Source: Roseibium denhamense (GTDB lineage: Bacteria > Pseudomonadota > Alphaproteobacteria > Rhizobiales > Stappiaceae). Taken from it: 64,000 bases of DNA. This document shows positions 45,806-54,714 of the stretch, one piece after another. The notes beneath the pieces are model-generated. The model was given only the letters and a program-made list of their open reading frames with translations, ran no database searches and was not told where the DNA came from. Each line of letters opens with the position of its first letter. Position 1 is the stretch's first letter. The stretch spans positions 1 to 64,000 of the forward strand of contig NZ_SMLZ01000109.1 in the NCBI RefSeq assembly GCF_009711415.1, written 5' to 3'. The translations under genes and the position numbers were made by a program.

Positions 45806-46090
45806 ATGGCGGCCATCGGCTCCAAATCCAGATTCAACGCTATGAAGCGGATCGAAGCGCAGCGCAAAAACGTCTGGCAGCGCAATGCGCAGGCCTGGAA
45901 AACAAAACGTGCGAACGCAATCAAGAAAAGTCAGGCGATCCGGAACCAGCTCGCCTATTCCATTCAAGCGACCAATATTCAGTCGACGCAACTGCAAACG
46001 CTTTATTTGATGCGAACCCGTCTTCAAAAGCCTTATGGCAGTTTCGATACACCGGCAGTTATCGGGAACCGCATCAATCTGCAGGTCTGA
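45806..46090 (+). CDS. Small basic protein, paralogue of its downstream neighbour, beside flhA
   Basis: The 94-residue product is strongly basic (rich in Lys, Arg, Gln, Asn), has no signal peptide or membrane helix, and is predicted mostly helical. It aligns with the next gene's product: a W-x6-W pair (WQRNAQAW), KRANAIKK, a Gln-rich helix, TLYLM and a shared C-terminus AV..NR.N. AGGAA lies about eight bases before the ATG. I recognise no family. Position by flhA suggests a flagellar role, but no CtrA box precedes this copy. Confidence 0.65.
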   Translation: MAAIGSKSRFNAMKRIEAQRKNVWQRNAQAWKTKRANAIKKSQAIRNQLAYSIQATNIQSTQLQTLYLMRTRLQKPYGSFDTPAVIGNRINLQV

Positions 46091-46137
46091 CTGGGCCCCT
46101 TAACTCCTGTTAAGAACCGGTGTGAAAAAAGACCGGA

Positions 46138-46152
46138 TTAACCGGCTGTTAA
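46138..46152 (+). promoter_or_regulatory. CtrA-type box (TTAA-N7-TTAA)
   Basis: TTAA (46138-46141), seven bases, then TTAA (46149-46152) followed by CC. This is a perfect match to the CtrA half-site pair of alphaproteobacteria. It sits 44 bases before the ATG of the second small protein, so it may be the promoter-proximal activator site of that gene. Confidence 0.7.
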
Positions 46153-46195
46153 CCATAATTTGTCAGGTGTTAGGTGTGTCCAGGAGAGATGCACG

Positions 46196-46471
46196 ATGCC
46201 TAAGGTCGGAAACTACATCCAGCGCGACTACCACAATACCTTCAGATCGAAGAAGAGTAGCACGTGGTCCGACTATAATGAGTCCTGGAACAAGCGCCGC
46301 ACGAACGCGGCGAAAAAAATTCAGCAAATGCGCACAACCGCTTCCACCTTCATCATGTCCAGCGCACAGGCCGGACAGGCGAAGACCATGTATCTGCTCC
46401 AGAACGCGGGTGGCACCAGCCAGTATGCCAGTACCACCGCGGTTATGAATCGCGTGAATATCCTCGCCTAA
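46196..46471 (+). CDS. Small basic protein with CtrA-type promoter, beside flhA
   Basis: This 91-residue paralogue of the preceding protein keeps the W-x6-W pair (WSDYNESW), RTNAAKKIQQMR, a helical middle, TMYLLQN and the C-terminal TAVMNRVNILA. It is basic, with no signal peptide or membrane segment. CAGGAGAG lies about nine bases before the ATG at 46196, and a perfect CtrA-type box stands 44 bases upstream. It is convergent with flhA, stops 31 bases apart. The family is unknown; a structural or regulatory role in flagellation or cell-cycle-dependent motility is an inference from regulation and location. Confidence 0.68.
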   Translation: MPKVGNYIQRDYHNTFRSKKSSTWSDYNESWNKRRTNAAKKIQQMRTTASTFIMSSAQAGQAKTMYLLQNAGGTSQYASTTAVMNRVNILA

Positions 46472-46502
46472 TCGCGCTGAAGCGAAATCCCATCCGGTAA
46501 AA

Positions 46503-48680
46503 TCAGATTGAGCCGATCGTCTTAAGCTTGACGCGCGGATGAACCTCGGCCTGGCTCATGATGGTCGTGTGCGCCCGGAACCGCTCGACGATGGACCGCA
46601 CGAACGGACGGGTCTGCGGCGATGTCAAGAGAACGGGCACTTCGCCAGCCTGGGCGGCCTCTTCAAAAGCATCCCTGACTTTTCCGACGAATTCCTGCAA
46701 CTTGCTCGGCTGCATCGCCAACTGCCTGTCATCGCCCTCGCCGACGATGGATTCGATGAAAGCCTGCTCCCAGCTGGGCGACAGAGCAATCAAAGGCAAA
46801 TAGCCTCCAGGTGCCAGGTTGGCCGCACAGATTTGCCGCCCCAGCCGGGTGCGCACATGTTCCGCGATTGTGTCGGTGTTGCGGGTCATGCCGGTGGCTT
46901 CCGACACGCCTTCCAAAATGGTGCCAAGATCGCGGACTGAAATACGTTCGTTCAAAAGCGCCTGAAGCACTCTTTGAACACCAGAAACCGTAATTTGGCT
47001 CGGGATCAGGTCCTCGACCAGCTTTGCCTGTTCACCCTGCAACTCTTTCAGGAGTTTTTGAACGTCGCCATACGTCAGCAGCTCGCTGATATTCGCCTTG
47101 ATGGTTTCGGTAAGATGCGTCGAGAGGACAGTCGCCGGATCGACAACGGTGTAACCCCGCAGCGAGGCGTCTTCCCGGTATTGCGCTTCCACCCAGGTTG
47201 CCGGAAGGCCGAAAGTGGGTTCAGTCGTATGGGTTCCGGGCAATTTCACCTGACCACCTGCCGGGTCCATAACCATATAGTGGTTCGGGTAAAGGATACC
47301 CCGGCCCGCCTCGACCTCTTTCACCTTGATCACATAGTCGTTGGCCCCGAGCTGAATATTGTCGAGGATCCTGACAGGCGGCATGATGACACCCATGTCC
47401 CCGGCGATCTGGCGGCGCAGCGCCTTGATTTGCTCTGTCAGGACGTCGCCTTCCGTCCGCGCCTTGCCGTTGATCAGCGGCAACAGGGCATATCCCAGCT
47501 CAATCCGTAGTTCGTCCATTTTGAGTGCATCGGTAATCGGCGGCTCGGGCGGGGGTTTCGGCGCGGTCTCGATAGCCTTCTTCTCCGCTTTCTTGACCGC
47601 AGCCTTCTTCTTGTTAGCCCCCACCTGGTAAGCCAGATATCCAGCAAGCGCGGCCAGACCCAGGAATGGGATCATCGGCATGCCTGGCAGAAGCGCCAGA
47701 ATAACCATCACGGCCGCCGACATGCCGAGCGCTTTTGGGTAGCCTGTAAACTGGCTTGCCAGGGCCTGGTCAGCAGCACCGTGAACGCCTGCCTTGGACA
47801 CGAGCAGACCGGCTGCTGTCGAAACAATCAGAGCCGGGATCTGAGAGACCAGCCCGTCACCAATTGTCAGAAGCGTGTAGTTGTTGGCCGCTTCGGAGAA
47901 GGAAAGCTCCATTTGGGCAACGCCGATGAAGATGCCGCCCAGAATATTGATGAACGTGATCAAAAGGCCTGCAATCGCATCGCCGCGGACAAACTTGGAG
48001 GCACCGTCCATCGCCCCGAAGAAGGAACTTTCGTCCTCAAGATCTTTCCGGCGCTTCTTGGCCTCGGCTTCATCGATCAAACCGGCCGACAGATCGGCGT
48101 CAATCGCCATCTGCTTGCCAGGCATGGCATCAAGGGTAAAGCGGGCAGCAACTTCTGCGATACGCCCGGAACCTTTTGTGATCACGACGAAATTCACGAT
48201 GACCAGGATCGCGAAAACGATGATCCCGATCACATAATTGCCGCCCATAACCAGATTGCCGAACGACTGAATGACATTACCTGCAGCCGCCGTTCCCTCA
48301 TGACCGTTGGACAGGATCAACCGGGTGGAGGCGATATTCAGGCCAAGGCGCAACATGGTCGCGATCAGCAGGACAGTGGGAAACGAAGAAAACTCGAGCG
48401 GTTTCTGGATAAACAGTCCGGTCATCAGGACCATGACGGAAAAGATGATGGATACCGCCAGGAACATATCCAGCATCATCGGCGGCATGGGCAGAATGAG
48501 AAGCGTCAGGATCACCAGAATGCCGGTGGCAAGGCCCACATCGCCCTGTTTCAGCCCATTGATGATCTCCGTAACGCTCGGAAAGCCGGAGCGCGCACCG
48601 GTAGCGGGCGCAGCCGCCCCGCCCTGATCCGGTGCTGCCTGAGAAGGTCCGCCTTGTCCACCTGCCGCCGTATCCGACAT
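46503..48680 (-). CDS. flhA: Flagellar type III export apparatus protein FlhA
   Basis: FlhA forms the export gate nonamer of the flagellar secretion system. The 725-residue protein has a Gln/Gly/Ala-rich N-terminal extension of about 40 residues, eight membrane helices to about 350, the FHIPEP-family segments GSGRIAEVAARFTLDAMPGKQMAIDADL and RRKDLEDESSFFGAMDGASKFVRGDA, and a soluble C-terminal domain from about 385. It is the last gene of the fliF operon, 70 bases after flbD. Confidence 0.97.
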   Translation of the reverse strand: MSDTAAGGQGGPSQAAPDQGGAAAPATGARSGFPSVTEIINGLKQGDVGLATGILVILTLLILPMPPMMLDMFLAVSIIFSVMVLMTGLFIQKPLEFSSFPTVLLIATMLRLGLNIASTRLILSNGHEGTAAAGNVIQSFGNLVMGGNYVIGIIVFAILVIVNFVVITKGSGRIAEVAARFTLDAMPGKQMAIDADLSAGLIDEAEAKKRRKDLEDESSFFGAMDGASKFVRGDAIAGLLITFINILGGIFIGVAQMELSFSEAANNYTLLTIGDGLVSQIPALIVSTAAGLLVSKAGVHGAADQALASQFTGYPKALGMSAAVMVILALLPGMPMIPFLGLAALAGYLAYQVGANKKKAAVKKAEKKAIETAPKPPPEPPITDALKMDELRIELGYALLPLINGKARTEGDVLTEQIKALRRQIAGDMGVIMPPVRILDNIQLGANDYVIKVKEVEAGRGILYPNHYMVMDPAGGQVKLPGTHTTEPTFGLPATWVEAQYREDASLRGYTVVDPATVLSTHLTETIKANISELLTYGDVQKLLKELQGEQAKLVEDLIPSQITVSGVQRVLQALLNERISVRDLGTILEGVSEATGMTRNTDTIAEHVRTRLGRQICAANLAPGGYLPLIALSPSWEQAFIESIVGEGDDRQLAMQPSKLQEFVGKVRDAFEEAAQAGEVPVLLTSPQTRPFVRSIVERFRAHTTIMSQAEVHPRVKLKTIGSI

Positions 48681-48750
48681 TTACGCTTCCGTTGCTTCTG
48701 ACCGGCCGTCTTTCAAGCTATTGGCGCGGCCAAATCCGTTCTGTAAAAAC

Positions 48751-50103
48751 CTACCCCCGCGCCTCACCCGGGCCGGGCACCTGCACACCTTCATCGGTAT
48801 ATTGATTCAGCTTGTTCCGCAGCGTGCGGATGGAGATTCCCAGAATTTTCGCAGCATGGGTCCGGTTGCCCAGACAATGATCCAGCGTATCCAGGATGAG
48901 ATCCCGCTCGACGTCGGCGACAGTGCGCCCGACAAATGAGCGGGTGACGGCTTCCGCTGCCTGCGCGGCGATCGCAGCAGGTCCTGTCGCCCCGGACAAG
49001 GGGCTGCCGTCGGGCATCCGGATGGCTTCTGCCCCAATCTCGGCACCGCTCGCCAAAAGAACGGCACGGTGCATGGTGTTCTCCAACTCACGCACGTTTC
49101 CAGGCCAGGGGTTGGACATCAGCGATTGACGCGCTTCAACAGACAATGGACGTTCAGAAACTCCATTTGCCTTGGAATAGTGCTGGATGAAAAACTGGGC
49201 GAGTTCCAAAATATCCGCGGGACGCTCGCGCAAAGGCGGGATTTTCAAGTTGACCACGTTGAGGCGGAACAACAAGTCTTCGCGGAATTGTCCCTGGCGC
49301 ACGCTTTCGGCAAGGTCGCGGTTGGAGGTTGCCAGGATCCTGATATTGACGGGAACAGGCCTGTTCCCGCCTACCCGGTCAATGACCTTCTCCTGAATGG
49401 CCCGCAACAGCTTTGCCTGGAGCCGAACATCCATTTCCGAAATCTCATCCAGCAGCAGCGTGCCACTGTCGGCCTCTTCGAATTTGCCAAGCCGCCGCGC
49501 AACGGCTCCGGTAAACGCACCTTTTTCATGCCCAAATAGTTCGGATTCCAGAAGATGCTCGGGAATTGCGGCACAGTTGATGGAAATGAATGCATTGGAG
49601 GCCCGGTTCGAGCACTTGTGCACATGCCGGGCGATGACTTCCTTACCCGTACCGGATTCGCCCGTGATCAAGACGGAAGCCTCGGACGGTGCCACTTGCT
49701 CTGCCAGCTTGACGACGCTGCTCATGGCCGCGTCCCGGTAGATCAGGTCACCGCGCTCCTGGGCAACGGCCGCAAGGACCGCTGCAATCATCTCGGGGTC
49801 CGGAGGCAGCGGAATATATTCTTTCGCGCCGGCCCGGATCGCGGATACGGCAGCTTGGGCATCTGTCTCCACGCCGCATGCTACCACGGGCACATGAACC
49901 CGCTCGTTCTGGAGCTTGCCAATAAGCCCTGCAATATCGAGGTGAACCTCGACCATCAACAGGTCGGCCCCCCGGCCGGACCGCAAAACCTTCAATGCGC
50001 CTTCGACGTCATCGGCATGGGTGACCTGTGCGCCGCCCTGCATGGCGATTTTTGAAGCCGTCGTCAGCTGGCCGCCCAAGGTCCCGACAATAAGAAGACG
50101 CAT
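48751..50103 (-). CDS. flbD: Sigma-54-dependent flagellar regulator FlbD
   Basis: This 450-residue protein has a receiver-like N-terminus (1-115), an AAA+ sigma-54 activation domain (about 125-350) and a C-terminal Fis-type HTH. The AAA+ part is intact: Walker A GESGTGKEV, the sigma-54 contact loop GAFTGA and Walker B GTLLLDEISEMD. The receiver lacks the acidic pair, has Glu-Val where the phospho-Asp is expected (LLMVEVHLD) and lacks the usual Lys-Pro, so classical phosphorylation is unlikely. FlbD activates late flagellar genes, such as fliK-flgD here. It lies 12 bases after fliN. Confidence 0.95.
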   Translation of the reverse strand: MRLLIVGTLGGQLTTASKIAMQGGAQVTHADDVEGALKVLRSGRGADLLMVEVHLDIAGLIGKLQNERVHVPVVACGVETDAQAAVSAIRAGAKEYIPLPPDPEMIAAVLAAVAQERGDLIYRDAAMSSVVKLAEQVAPSEASVLITGESGTGKEVIARHVHKCSNRASNAFISINCAAIPEHLLESELFGHEKGAFTGAVARRLGKFEEADSGTLLLDEISEMDVRLQAKLLRAIQEKVIDRVGGNRPVPVNIRILATSNRDLAESVRQGQFREDLLFRLNVVNLKIPPLRERPADILELAQFFIQHYSKANGVSERPLSVEARQSLMSNPWPGNVRELENTMHRAVLLASGAEIGAEAIRMPDGSPLSGATGPAAIAAQAAEAVTRSFVGRTVADVERDLILDTLDHCLGNRTHAAKILGISIRTLRNKLNQYTDEGVQVPGPGEARG

Positions 50104-50115
50104 CCCTAACCTTTC

Positions 50116-50451
50116 CTACCGATCGGTTTTGATAATCTCGGTCATGGTCACACCGAGCTTATCTTCCACCAGAACCACTTCGCCGCGCGCGACCAACCGG
50201 TCATTCACATAGATATCGATTGCCTCACCGACCTTGCGGTCAAGTTCCAAAACCGTGCCGGAAGCCAGTTTCAACAAATCGGAAACATGCATCTTGGAAT
50301 GGCCGAGAACTGCCGAAATCCGGACAGGCACATCAAACACGGCCTCAAGGTCAGCTGCCGACTGAGGCACATGAGTTTGTTCGCCCTCACCGTCACTTTC
50401 AGGAAGTTCCAATTCATCCAGCGGAATGCTGGTGTCCTGCTCGTCGCTCAT
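50116..50451 (-). CDS. fliN: Flagellar motor switch protein FliN
   Basis: The 111-residue product has an acidic N-terminus and a single SpoA domain: VPVRISAVLGHSKMHVSDLLKLASGTVLELDRKVGEAIDIYVNDRLVARGEVVLVEDKLGV in outline. FliN is part of the rotor C-ring that sets direction and helps dock export cargo. Its start overlaps the stop of fliH by four bases, and flbD follows 12 bases later. Confidence 0.95.
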   Translation of the reverse strand: MSDEQDTSIPLDELELPESDGEGEQTHVPQSAADLEAVFDVPVRISAVLGHSKMHVSDLLKLASGTVLELDRKVGEAIDIYVNDRLVARGEVVLVEDKLGVTMTEIIKTDR

Positions 50452-51179
50452 GCGTCAGACTCCTTTTCCGCTTCAGGGGCAACTTGCTTCGCCGACTTAC
50501 TCGCCTGACGCGCTTTCAGGTAAGACCGGATGCTTGCGTCAATCTCGCCTTCCAGGACCTTCCGGTCCCGCTTGATCCCACCGTCCGCCCACTCGATATG
50601 GCAGTCGCCACGGCTCAGATCCGGCTCTCCAAGAATGACAAGCCGTCCCTCAAAGCCTTTTTCATGAATGATCGGATCGACCTGGGCCCTCAACGCCTCA
50701 ACATCCTTCTCCGCGATCCGGATCACCAAATGCGGTGCTTTGCGAAGCGGACCCAGGCACTCTGACACCAATGCGATTGTTTCCGCCAGCGGCTGACGGG
50801 CGATTAGGTGTGCGCAAAGCCGTCTAGCCACAAGAAATGCAAGGCTGATGGCATCTTGTTCCGCGCCTGACTGATGCTCATCCAGTGTTTTAAGGACCCC
50901 GCCGACCGCTTCCACAAGCCGGCCAACCTCTTCGGTCAAGAGCGTTTCCTGCTTGGTCTGCAAATCCTGCAGTGCCTTCTTCCGGCCCTCTTCGAATGCC
51001 TCTGCCTTGGCATTTTTCAAAAGCTTCTTGTGCTCGCTCACCGCGATCATCGGGATCTCGGGTGCGGGCGGCGCAACGACCTCCGGTTCCTCCGGCTCGG
51101 AGAAGTCCATATTGAACAGGAATTTTGACGGGTTAGTCATGCTGCCCATTCTCGTTTCGGTGCCCGGTTCCTGCTGCAT
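50448..51179 (-). CDS. fliH: Flagellar assembly protein FliH (FlbE-like)
   Basis: Position between fliG and fliN, plus an acidic, Pro-rich N-terminus (KFLFNMDFSEPEEPEV) and a helical region rich in Glu/Lys/Gln (about 60-120), identify the FliH/FlbE protein. This stator-like subunit regulates the FliI ATPase. About 243 residues from the ATG at 51179, which overlaps fliG's stop (TGATG, coupled translation). An internal ATG at 51140 (MTNPSKFLF) is an alternative start. Confidence 0.88.
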   Translation of the reverse strand: MQQEPGTETRMGSMTNPSKFLFNMDFSEPEEPEVVAPPAPEIPMIAVSEHKKLLKNAKAEAFEEGRKKALQDLQTKQETLLTEEVGRLVEAVGGVLKTLDEHQSGAEQDAISLAFLVARRLCAHLIARQPLAETIALVSECLGPLRKAPHLVIRIAEKDVEALRAQVDPIIHEKGFEGRLVILGEPDLSRGDCHIEWADGGIKRDRKVLEGEIDASIRSYLKARQASKSAKQVAPEAEKESDA

Positions 51180-52228
51180 CAATAAATGATCTCATCATCG
51201 CCCTTGGATTTCGAAATCATGATTTCGCCCTTCGCAGCCAGATCTTTTGCCTTGTTGACCATACCGGTCTGCGCGTCATCCACATCGCGCAACCGAACCG
51301 GTCCAAGCGCATCCATATCGTCCTGAAGGAGCTTGGCGGCTCTTGAGGACATGTTGCCGAAGAAGAAGTCTCTGGCCGTGTCTGTGGACCCTTTCAGGGC
51401 GATTGCCAGCTGATCTTTTTCCACGTACCGCAGCAGCGTCTGACAGCTTGCCGCGTCCAGCTTCAGCAGGTCGTCGAATGTGAACATCAAGGTTTTGATA
51501 CGGTCAGCTGCCTCGCGATTATCCTCTTCAAGAGCGGCCAGGAAGCGCGCTTCCGTTTGACGGTCGAAATTGTTGAAGATGTCAGCCATCATCTCATGAC
51601 TGTCGCGGCGCGAAGTGTTGGTCAGGTTGGACATGAACTCCACCCGCAGTGTCTGCTCGACCTTTTCCAGAACCTCTTTTTGAACTGCGTCCATGCGCAG
51701 CATCCGGCTGACCACCTCGAGCGCCAACTCCTCGGGAAGAATACCCAGCACCCGCGCGGCATGATCGGAATTGATTTTCGAAAGCACGACTGCGACCGTC
51801 TGCGGATATTCGTTCTTCAGGTAGTTCGCGAGAACGTTTTCCTGAACGTTGGAAAGCTTCTCCCACATGTTCCGGCCGGCAGGACCGCGGATTTCTTCCA
51901 TGATGACGGAGACTTTGTCCCCGGGCAAGAAGCTCGCCAGCAAACGCTCCGTTGCGTCGACATTGCCCGTCAGCGCGCCCTTGGAGGTTACCCGGCGTAC
52001 AAAATCCTTGAAGAGGTCCTCCAGCATGTTCGGCGTGACCGGTCCGAGGTTCGCCATTGCCGCTGACACCTGACGCACTTCGATCTCGTCAAGCTTGTCC
52101 CAGATCGGAGCCCCATGCACCTCACCCAGCGCCAGCAGAAGAACCGCGGCACGTTCCGCGCCACGCAGCTCCCGCTCTTCTTGGTCAGCACTGACCTGAA
52201 GCTGTTTCTGTAGTTGATCAGAGACCAT
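51179..52228 (-). CDS. fliG: Flagellar motor switch protein FliG
   Basis: The 349-residue rotor protein has the three FliG domains, including [10 protein letters not shown] near the N-terminus, the EHPQ-like [13 protein letters not shown] in the middle domain, and the torque-helix region [33 protein letters not shown] with its charged residues, near 250-290. It interacts with FliF below and the stator MotA. Its start lies at the stop of fliF (one-base overlap), and fliH follows in TGATG overlap. Confidence 0.97.
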   Translation of the reverse strand: MVSDQLQKQLQVSADQEERELRGAERAAVLLLALGEVHGAPIWDKLDEIEVRQVSAAMANLGPVTPNMLEDLFKDFVRRVTSKGALTGNVDATERLLASFLPGDKVSVIMEEIRGPAGRNMWEKLSNVQENVLANYLKNEYPQTVAVVLSKINSDHAARVLGILPEELALEVVSRMLRMDAVQKEVLEKVEQTLRVEFMSNLTNTSRRDSHEMMADIFNNFDRQTEARFLAALEEDNREAADRIKTLMFTFDDLLKLDAASCQTLLRYVEKDQLAIALKGSTDTARDFFFGNMSSRAAKLLQDDMDALGPVRLRDVDDAQTGMVNKAKDLAAKGEIMISKSKGDDEIIY

Positions 52229-53847
52229 TATGCTGCCTGTTCATCTAGCCAACCACGAACAATGTTGACGGCCTCGGTCGGATGATCTGCGATCATCTCG
52301 CCAACCTTGGTAATTGAGCTGGCCTGCATGGCGCCTTCCTGCTTCGCCTGTTCCAGCCACTCGATTACGAACTCGTCTTCCTCATCGAGATCTTCCTTCG
52401 GAGCTTCACTGTCAGCGACCAGCGTTCCATCCGGGCCGATGACCAGTTCCTGAGGCTGCTTTTCTTCCGGTGTCACGATGCGCCGCAGCAGCGGCCGGAC
52501 GACGAAGAGCAGCAGGAGAAGCGCAATCAGGAACAACACACCGAGTTCTGCAAACCGCAGGATATCATCTCTGGTAAATTCAAACAGGCCATCGCCCTCT
52601 GCCAGAAGGTCGTCTTGTGGCGGCAAGGCAAACTGCAGGTTAACAACCTCAACCACATCGCCGCGCGCTTCATCGAAACCGACGGCGGAGCGGACAAGAA
52701 CGGCAATTCGGTCCAGAGTTTCTTGAGAGCGCGGTGTATAGGCCGCATCACCATTGCCATCCGGCTGATATGTTCCGTCTACAAGCACGGCAACCGACAA
52801 CCGGGTCACACGGCCGGCTTCCACGATTTCCGTCCGGGTGGACTTGGAAATCTCGTAATTGACGACCTCCTCCGTCATGGAGGACGTATCGCGTTCGCCT
52901 TCGCCGTTATTGTTGCCTTCCTGGTTGGGCAGCTGATTGCCAGCGGTGACCTGCCCGTCCTGGCGGGTGCTGTCTGCAGCTTCTTCACGTGTCTGGGTGG
53001 AGCGGACAACCTGTCCTTCCGGATCGAAAGTTTCGGTGGTCTCGGTCAGACGATTGTAATCCACATCTGCATTCACGCGGACGCGCGCCCGGCCGGGACC
53101 GACGACAGAATTCAGGATTTCTTCAATCTGGTTCCGCAGCCGGCTTTCAATCGCAACAGTGCGCTCCTGCAGGGAGGCAGACACCATGCCTTCTTCATCG
53201 CTGTTTGCACCGGACGCGAGCAACCGGCCGCTTTCATCCACAATGGACACACGGTCCGGGTCGAGGCCCTCCACGGCAGTCGCCACAATATGCTGAACAG
53301 CGCGGATCTCGCCGGGCCCAAGCCCTCCGCGAACATTCAGCACGATTGAGGCGGACGGGGGACGGCGATCCCGCTGGAACAATTGCCGTTCGGGGATAAC
53401 AAGGTGAACACGGGCGTTCCGGATCCGGTCCAGTGACCCGATGGTTCGCGCCAGCTCACCTTCCATCGCGCGCAGATGATTAATGTTCTGGACAAAGCTC
53501 GTAGCGCCAAGCGTGTCGGTCCGATCAAAAATCTCATAGCCGATTGAACCGCCGGTCGGCAGCCCCTCGGCCGCCAACTGCATGCGCAAACGGGCAACCT
53601 GCTCGCGCGGCACCATGATGGATGCCCCCTCGCGGGCAATCTGGAATTGAACACCCTGGCTTTCCAGCTGGGAGACGATTGCCGCGGAATCTTCAAGGGT
53701 CAGCTCGTTGTAGAGCGTGGTCATCTGAGGGGAAGTGACCCGCAGCGTGATGAACGCAAACACACCGATCAATATGGCCGCGACCGCGCCCATGGCCGCA
53801 ACCCTTGCCGGCCCAAGTGTTCTAATGAATTCAATAAGTCCGTTCAC
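52228..53847 (-). CDS. fliF: Flagellar MS-ring protein FliF
   Basis: FliF forms the membrane ring on which the flagellum is built. The 539-residue protein has an N-terminal span (about 16-38), the YscJ-like ring-building region ([53 protein letters not shown]), a long periplasmic part, a second span (about 425-448) and a C-terminal FliG-binding tail ([20 protein letters not shown]). It is the first gene of the operon; tandem CtrA-type boxes lie about 100-120 bases upstream. Confidence 0.97.
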   Translation of the reverse strand: MNGLIEFIRTLGPARVAAMGAVAAILIGVFAFITLRVTSPQMTTLYNELTLEDSAAIVSQLESQGVQFQIAREGASIMVPREQVARLRMQLAAEGLPTGGSIGYEIFDRTDTLGATSFVQNINHLRAMEGELARTIGSLDRIRNARVHLVIPERQLFQRDRRPPSASIVLNVRGGLGPGEIRAVQHIVATAVEGLDPDRVSIVDESGRLLASGANSDEEGMVSASLQERTVAIESRLRNQIEEILNSVVGPGRARVRVNADVDYNRLTETTETFDPEGQVVRSTQTREEAADSTRQDGQVTAGNQLPNQEGNNNGEGERDTSSMTEEVVNYEISKSTRTEIVEAGRVTRLSVAVLVDGTYQPDGNGDAAYTPRSQETLDRIAVLVRSAVGFDEARGDVVEVVNLQFALPPQDDLLAEGDGLFEFTRDDILRFAELGVLFLIALLLLLFVVRPLLRRIVTPEEKQPQELVIGPDGTLVADSEAPKEDLDEEDEFVIEWLEQAKQEGAMQASSITKVGEMIADHPTEAVNIVRGWLDEQAA

Positions 53848-53944
53848 GAATGCCCGCCCGCATCTGACACATGCCTTGACCGTTATTATGAGAGTCGGCT
53901 CGACATGCCATGTTCCCGATGGGCAAAATTTGCCGCCCAGAGGG

Positions 53945-53970
53945 TTAACAAGAAGTTAACAGCGGATTAA
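53945..53970 (-). promoter_or_regulatory. Tandem CtrA-type boxes upstream of fliF
   Basis: Three TTAA elements (53945-53948, 53956-53959, 53967-53970) are each separated by exactly seven bases, so they make two overlapping perfect TTAA-N7-TTAA CtrA sites. They lie 98 to 123 bases before the fliF start. This agrees with direct CtrA activation of the early flagellar operon known from Caulobacter. Confidence 0.78.
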
Positions 53971-54086
53971 CCAATTGCGGGAAGCGACGGTTTTCCGCGG
54001 TTTTGCGGCCTGCAATTTGCAAGGAAGGTGGGGAAAAACTGCCTAGTTTATTAACTTTGGATAAACCATAGCCGATCGGACCCAGA

Positions 54087-54111
54087 CAAAAAAGGCCGGC
54101 TAGGCCGACCT
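54087..54111 (-). terminator. Terminator downstream of sciP
   Basis: On the minus strand AGGTCGG pairs with CCGGCCT (one mismatch) around a five-base loop, followed by a six-T run (plus-strand A-run ending at 54093). It lies 43 bases after the sciP stop. Confidence 0.75.
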
Positions 54112-54154
54112 CTCAAATAGCGCATCCCCCGTGCGCCGTGAAATCGCAACTGTC

Positions 54155-54430
54155 CTAGTTGCGATACTGCTGGATCCGGGTTGCCCGTAATCCTGCCAAA
54201 CCGTGTTTTTCGATCGAACTCTGCCACGACAGAAATTCTTCCACGGTAAGCGTGTACCTTTGACACGCCTCCTCGAGCGATAGGAGCCCGCCCCTCACGG
54301 CAGCGACCACCTCGGCCTTGCGCCGGATCACCCACCGCTTGGTGGATGTTGGAGGCAGATCCGCAATGGTAAGCGGGCTGCCATCCGGGCCGATAACATA
54401 TTTAACACGCGAACGAATTTGTTCGGTCAT
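54155..54430 (-). CDS. sciP: CtrA inhibitor SciP (DUF1153)
   Basis: This 91-residue protein matches DUF1153/SciP: YVIGPDGSPLTIADLPP at the start, RWVIRRKAEVVAAVRGGLLSLEEACQRY and the helix-turn-helix-like TLTVEEFLSWQSSIEKHGLAGLRATRIQQY. SciP binds CtrA and blocks its activation of flagellar and cell-cycle genes. The CtrA boxes next to fliF and a near-match box upstream of sciP itself place it inside the circuit it controls. Length and motif match the Caulobacter protein. Confidence 0.95.
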   Translation of the reverse strand: MTEQIRSRVKYVIGPDGSPLTIADLPPTSTKRWVIRRKAEVVAAVRGGLLSLEEACQRYTLTVEEFLSWQSSIEKHGLAGLRATRIQQYRN

Positions 54431-54483
54431 TGTACTCTCACACTAACCATGACCAATGTGAGTAAGAGCCTACACAACGACGC

Positions 54484-54498
54484 TTAACAAACGACTAA
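54484..54498 (-). promoter_or_regulatory. Near-match CtrA-type site upstream of sciP
   Basis: TTAA (54484-54487), seven bases, then CTAA (54495-54498), one mismatch from the CtrA consensus. It lies 54 bases before the sciP ATG. Activation of sciP by CtrA is known in Caulobacter; this single site is weaker than the fliF boxes. Confidence 0.45.
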
Positions 54499-54690
54499 AG
54501 CAAAATTATGCATTTATTTACTATAAAAACGGGAATATATGAATAGTTCTTAGGATCCGAGACCGAAGATAGATTTAATATTTAAATACTTTTCATGATT
54601 TTGTTAACCTTAACGATTTTGCATTGCATATTGCAAAACCATCTGCGACCCGTTCAACCACGCCCTGAAAGGTCATGAGCCAGATACAGA

Positions 54691-54714
54691 AACGGCGGGC
54701 GTCTGCCCGCCGTT
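54691..54714 (-). terminator. Hairpin after flgD
   Basis: AACGGCGGGC (54691-54700) pairs perfectly with GCCCGCCGTT (54705-54714) around a four-base loop, 38 bases after the flgD stop. The T-run is poor, so it may be a Rho-independent terminator of modest strength. Confidence 0.65.

Larger units (their letters stand above)
53848..54154. other. Promoter region of the fliF operon
   Basis: This 307-base gap separates sciP from fliF on the minus strand. It contains the sciP terminator (54087-54111), two overlapping CtrA-type boxes (53945-53970) and presumably the fliF promoter. No gene is seen. Confidence 0.7.

Noticed and set aside
46103-46116. TTAA-N6-TTAA upstream of the second small protein
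   Set aside because: The spacer is six, not seven bases, so it does not fit the CtrA consensus; the box at 46138-46152 does.
54155-54335. Minus-strand 94-residue frame (54051-54335) overlapping sciP
   Set aside because: It is antisense-like in another frame to SciP, which has clear DUF1153 motifs.
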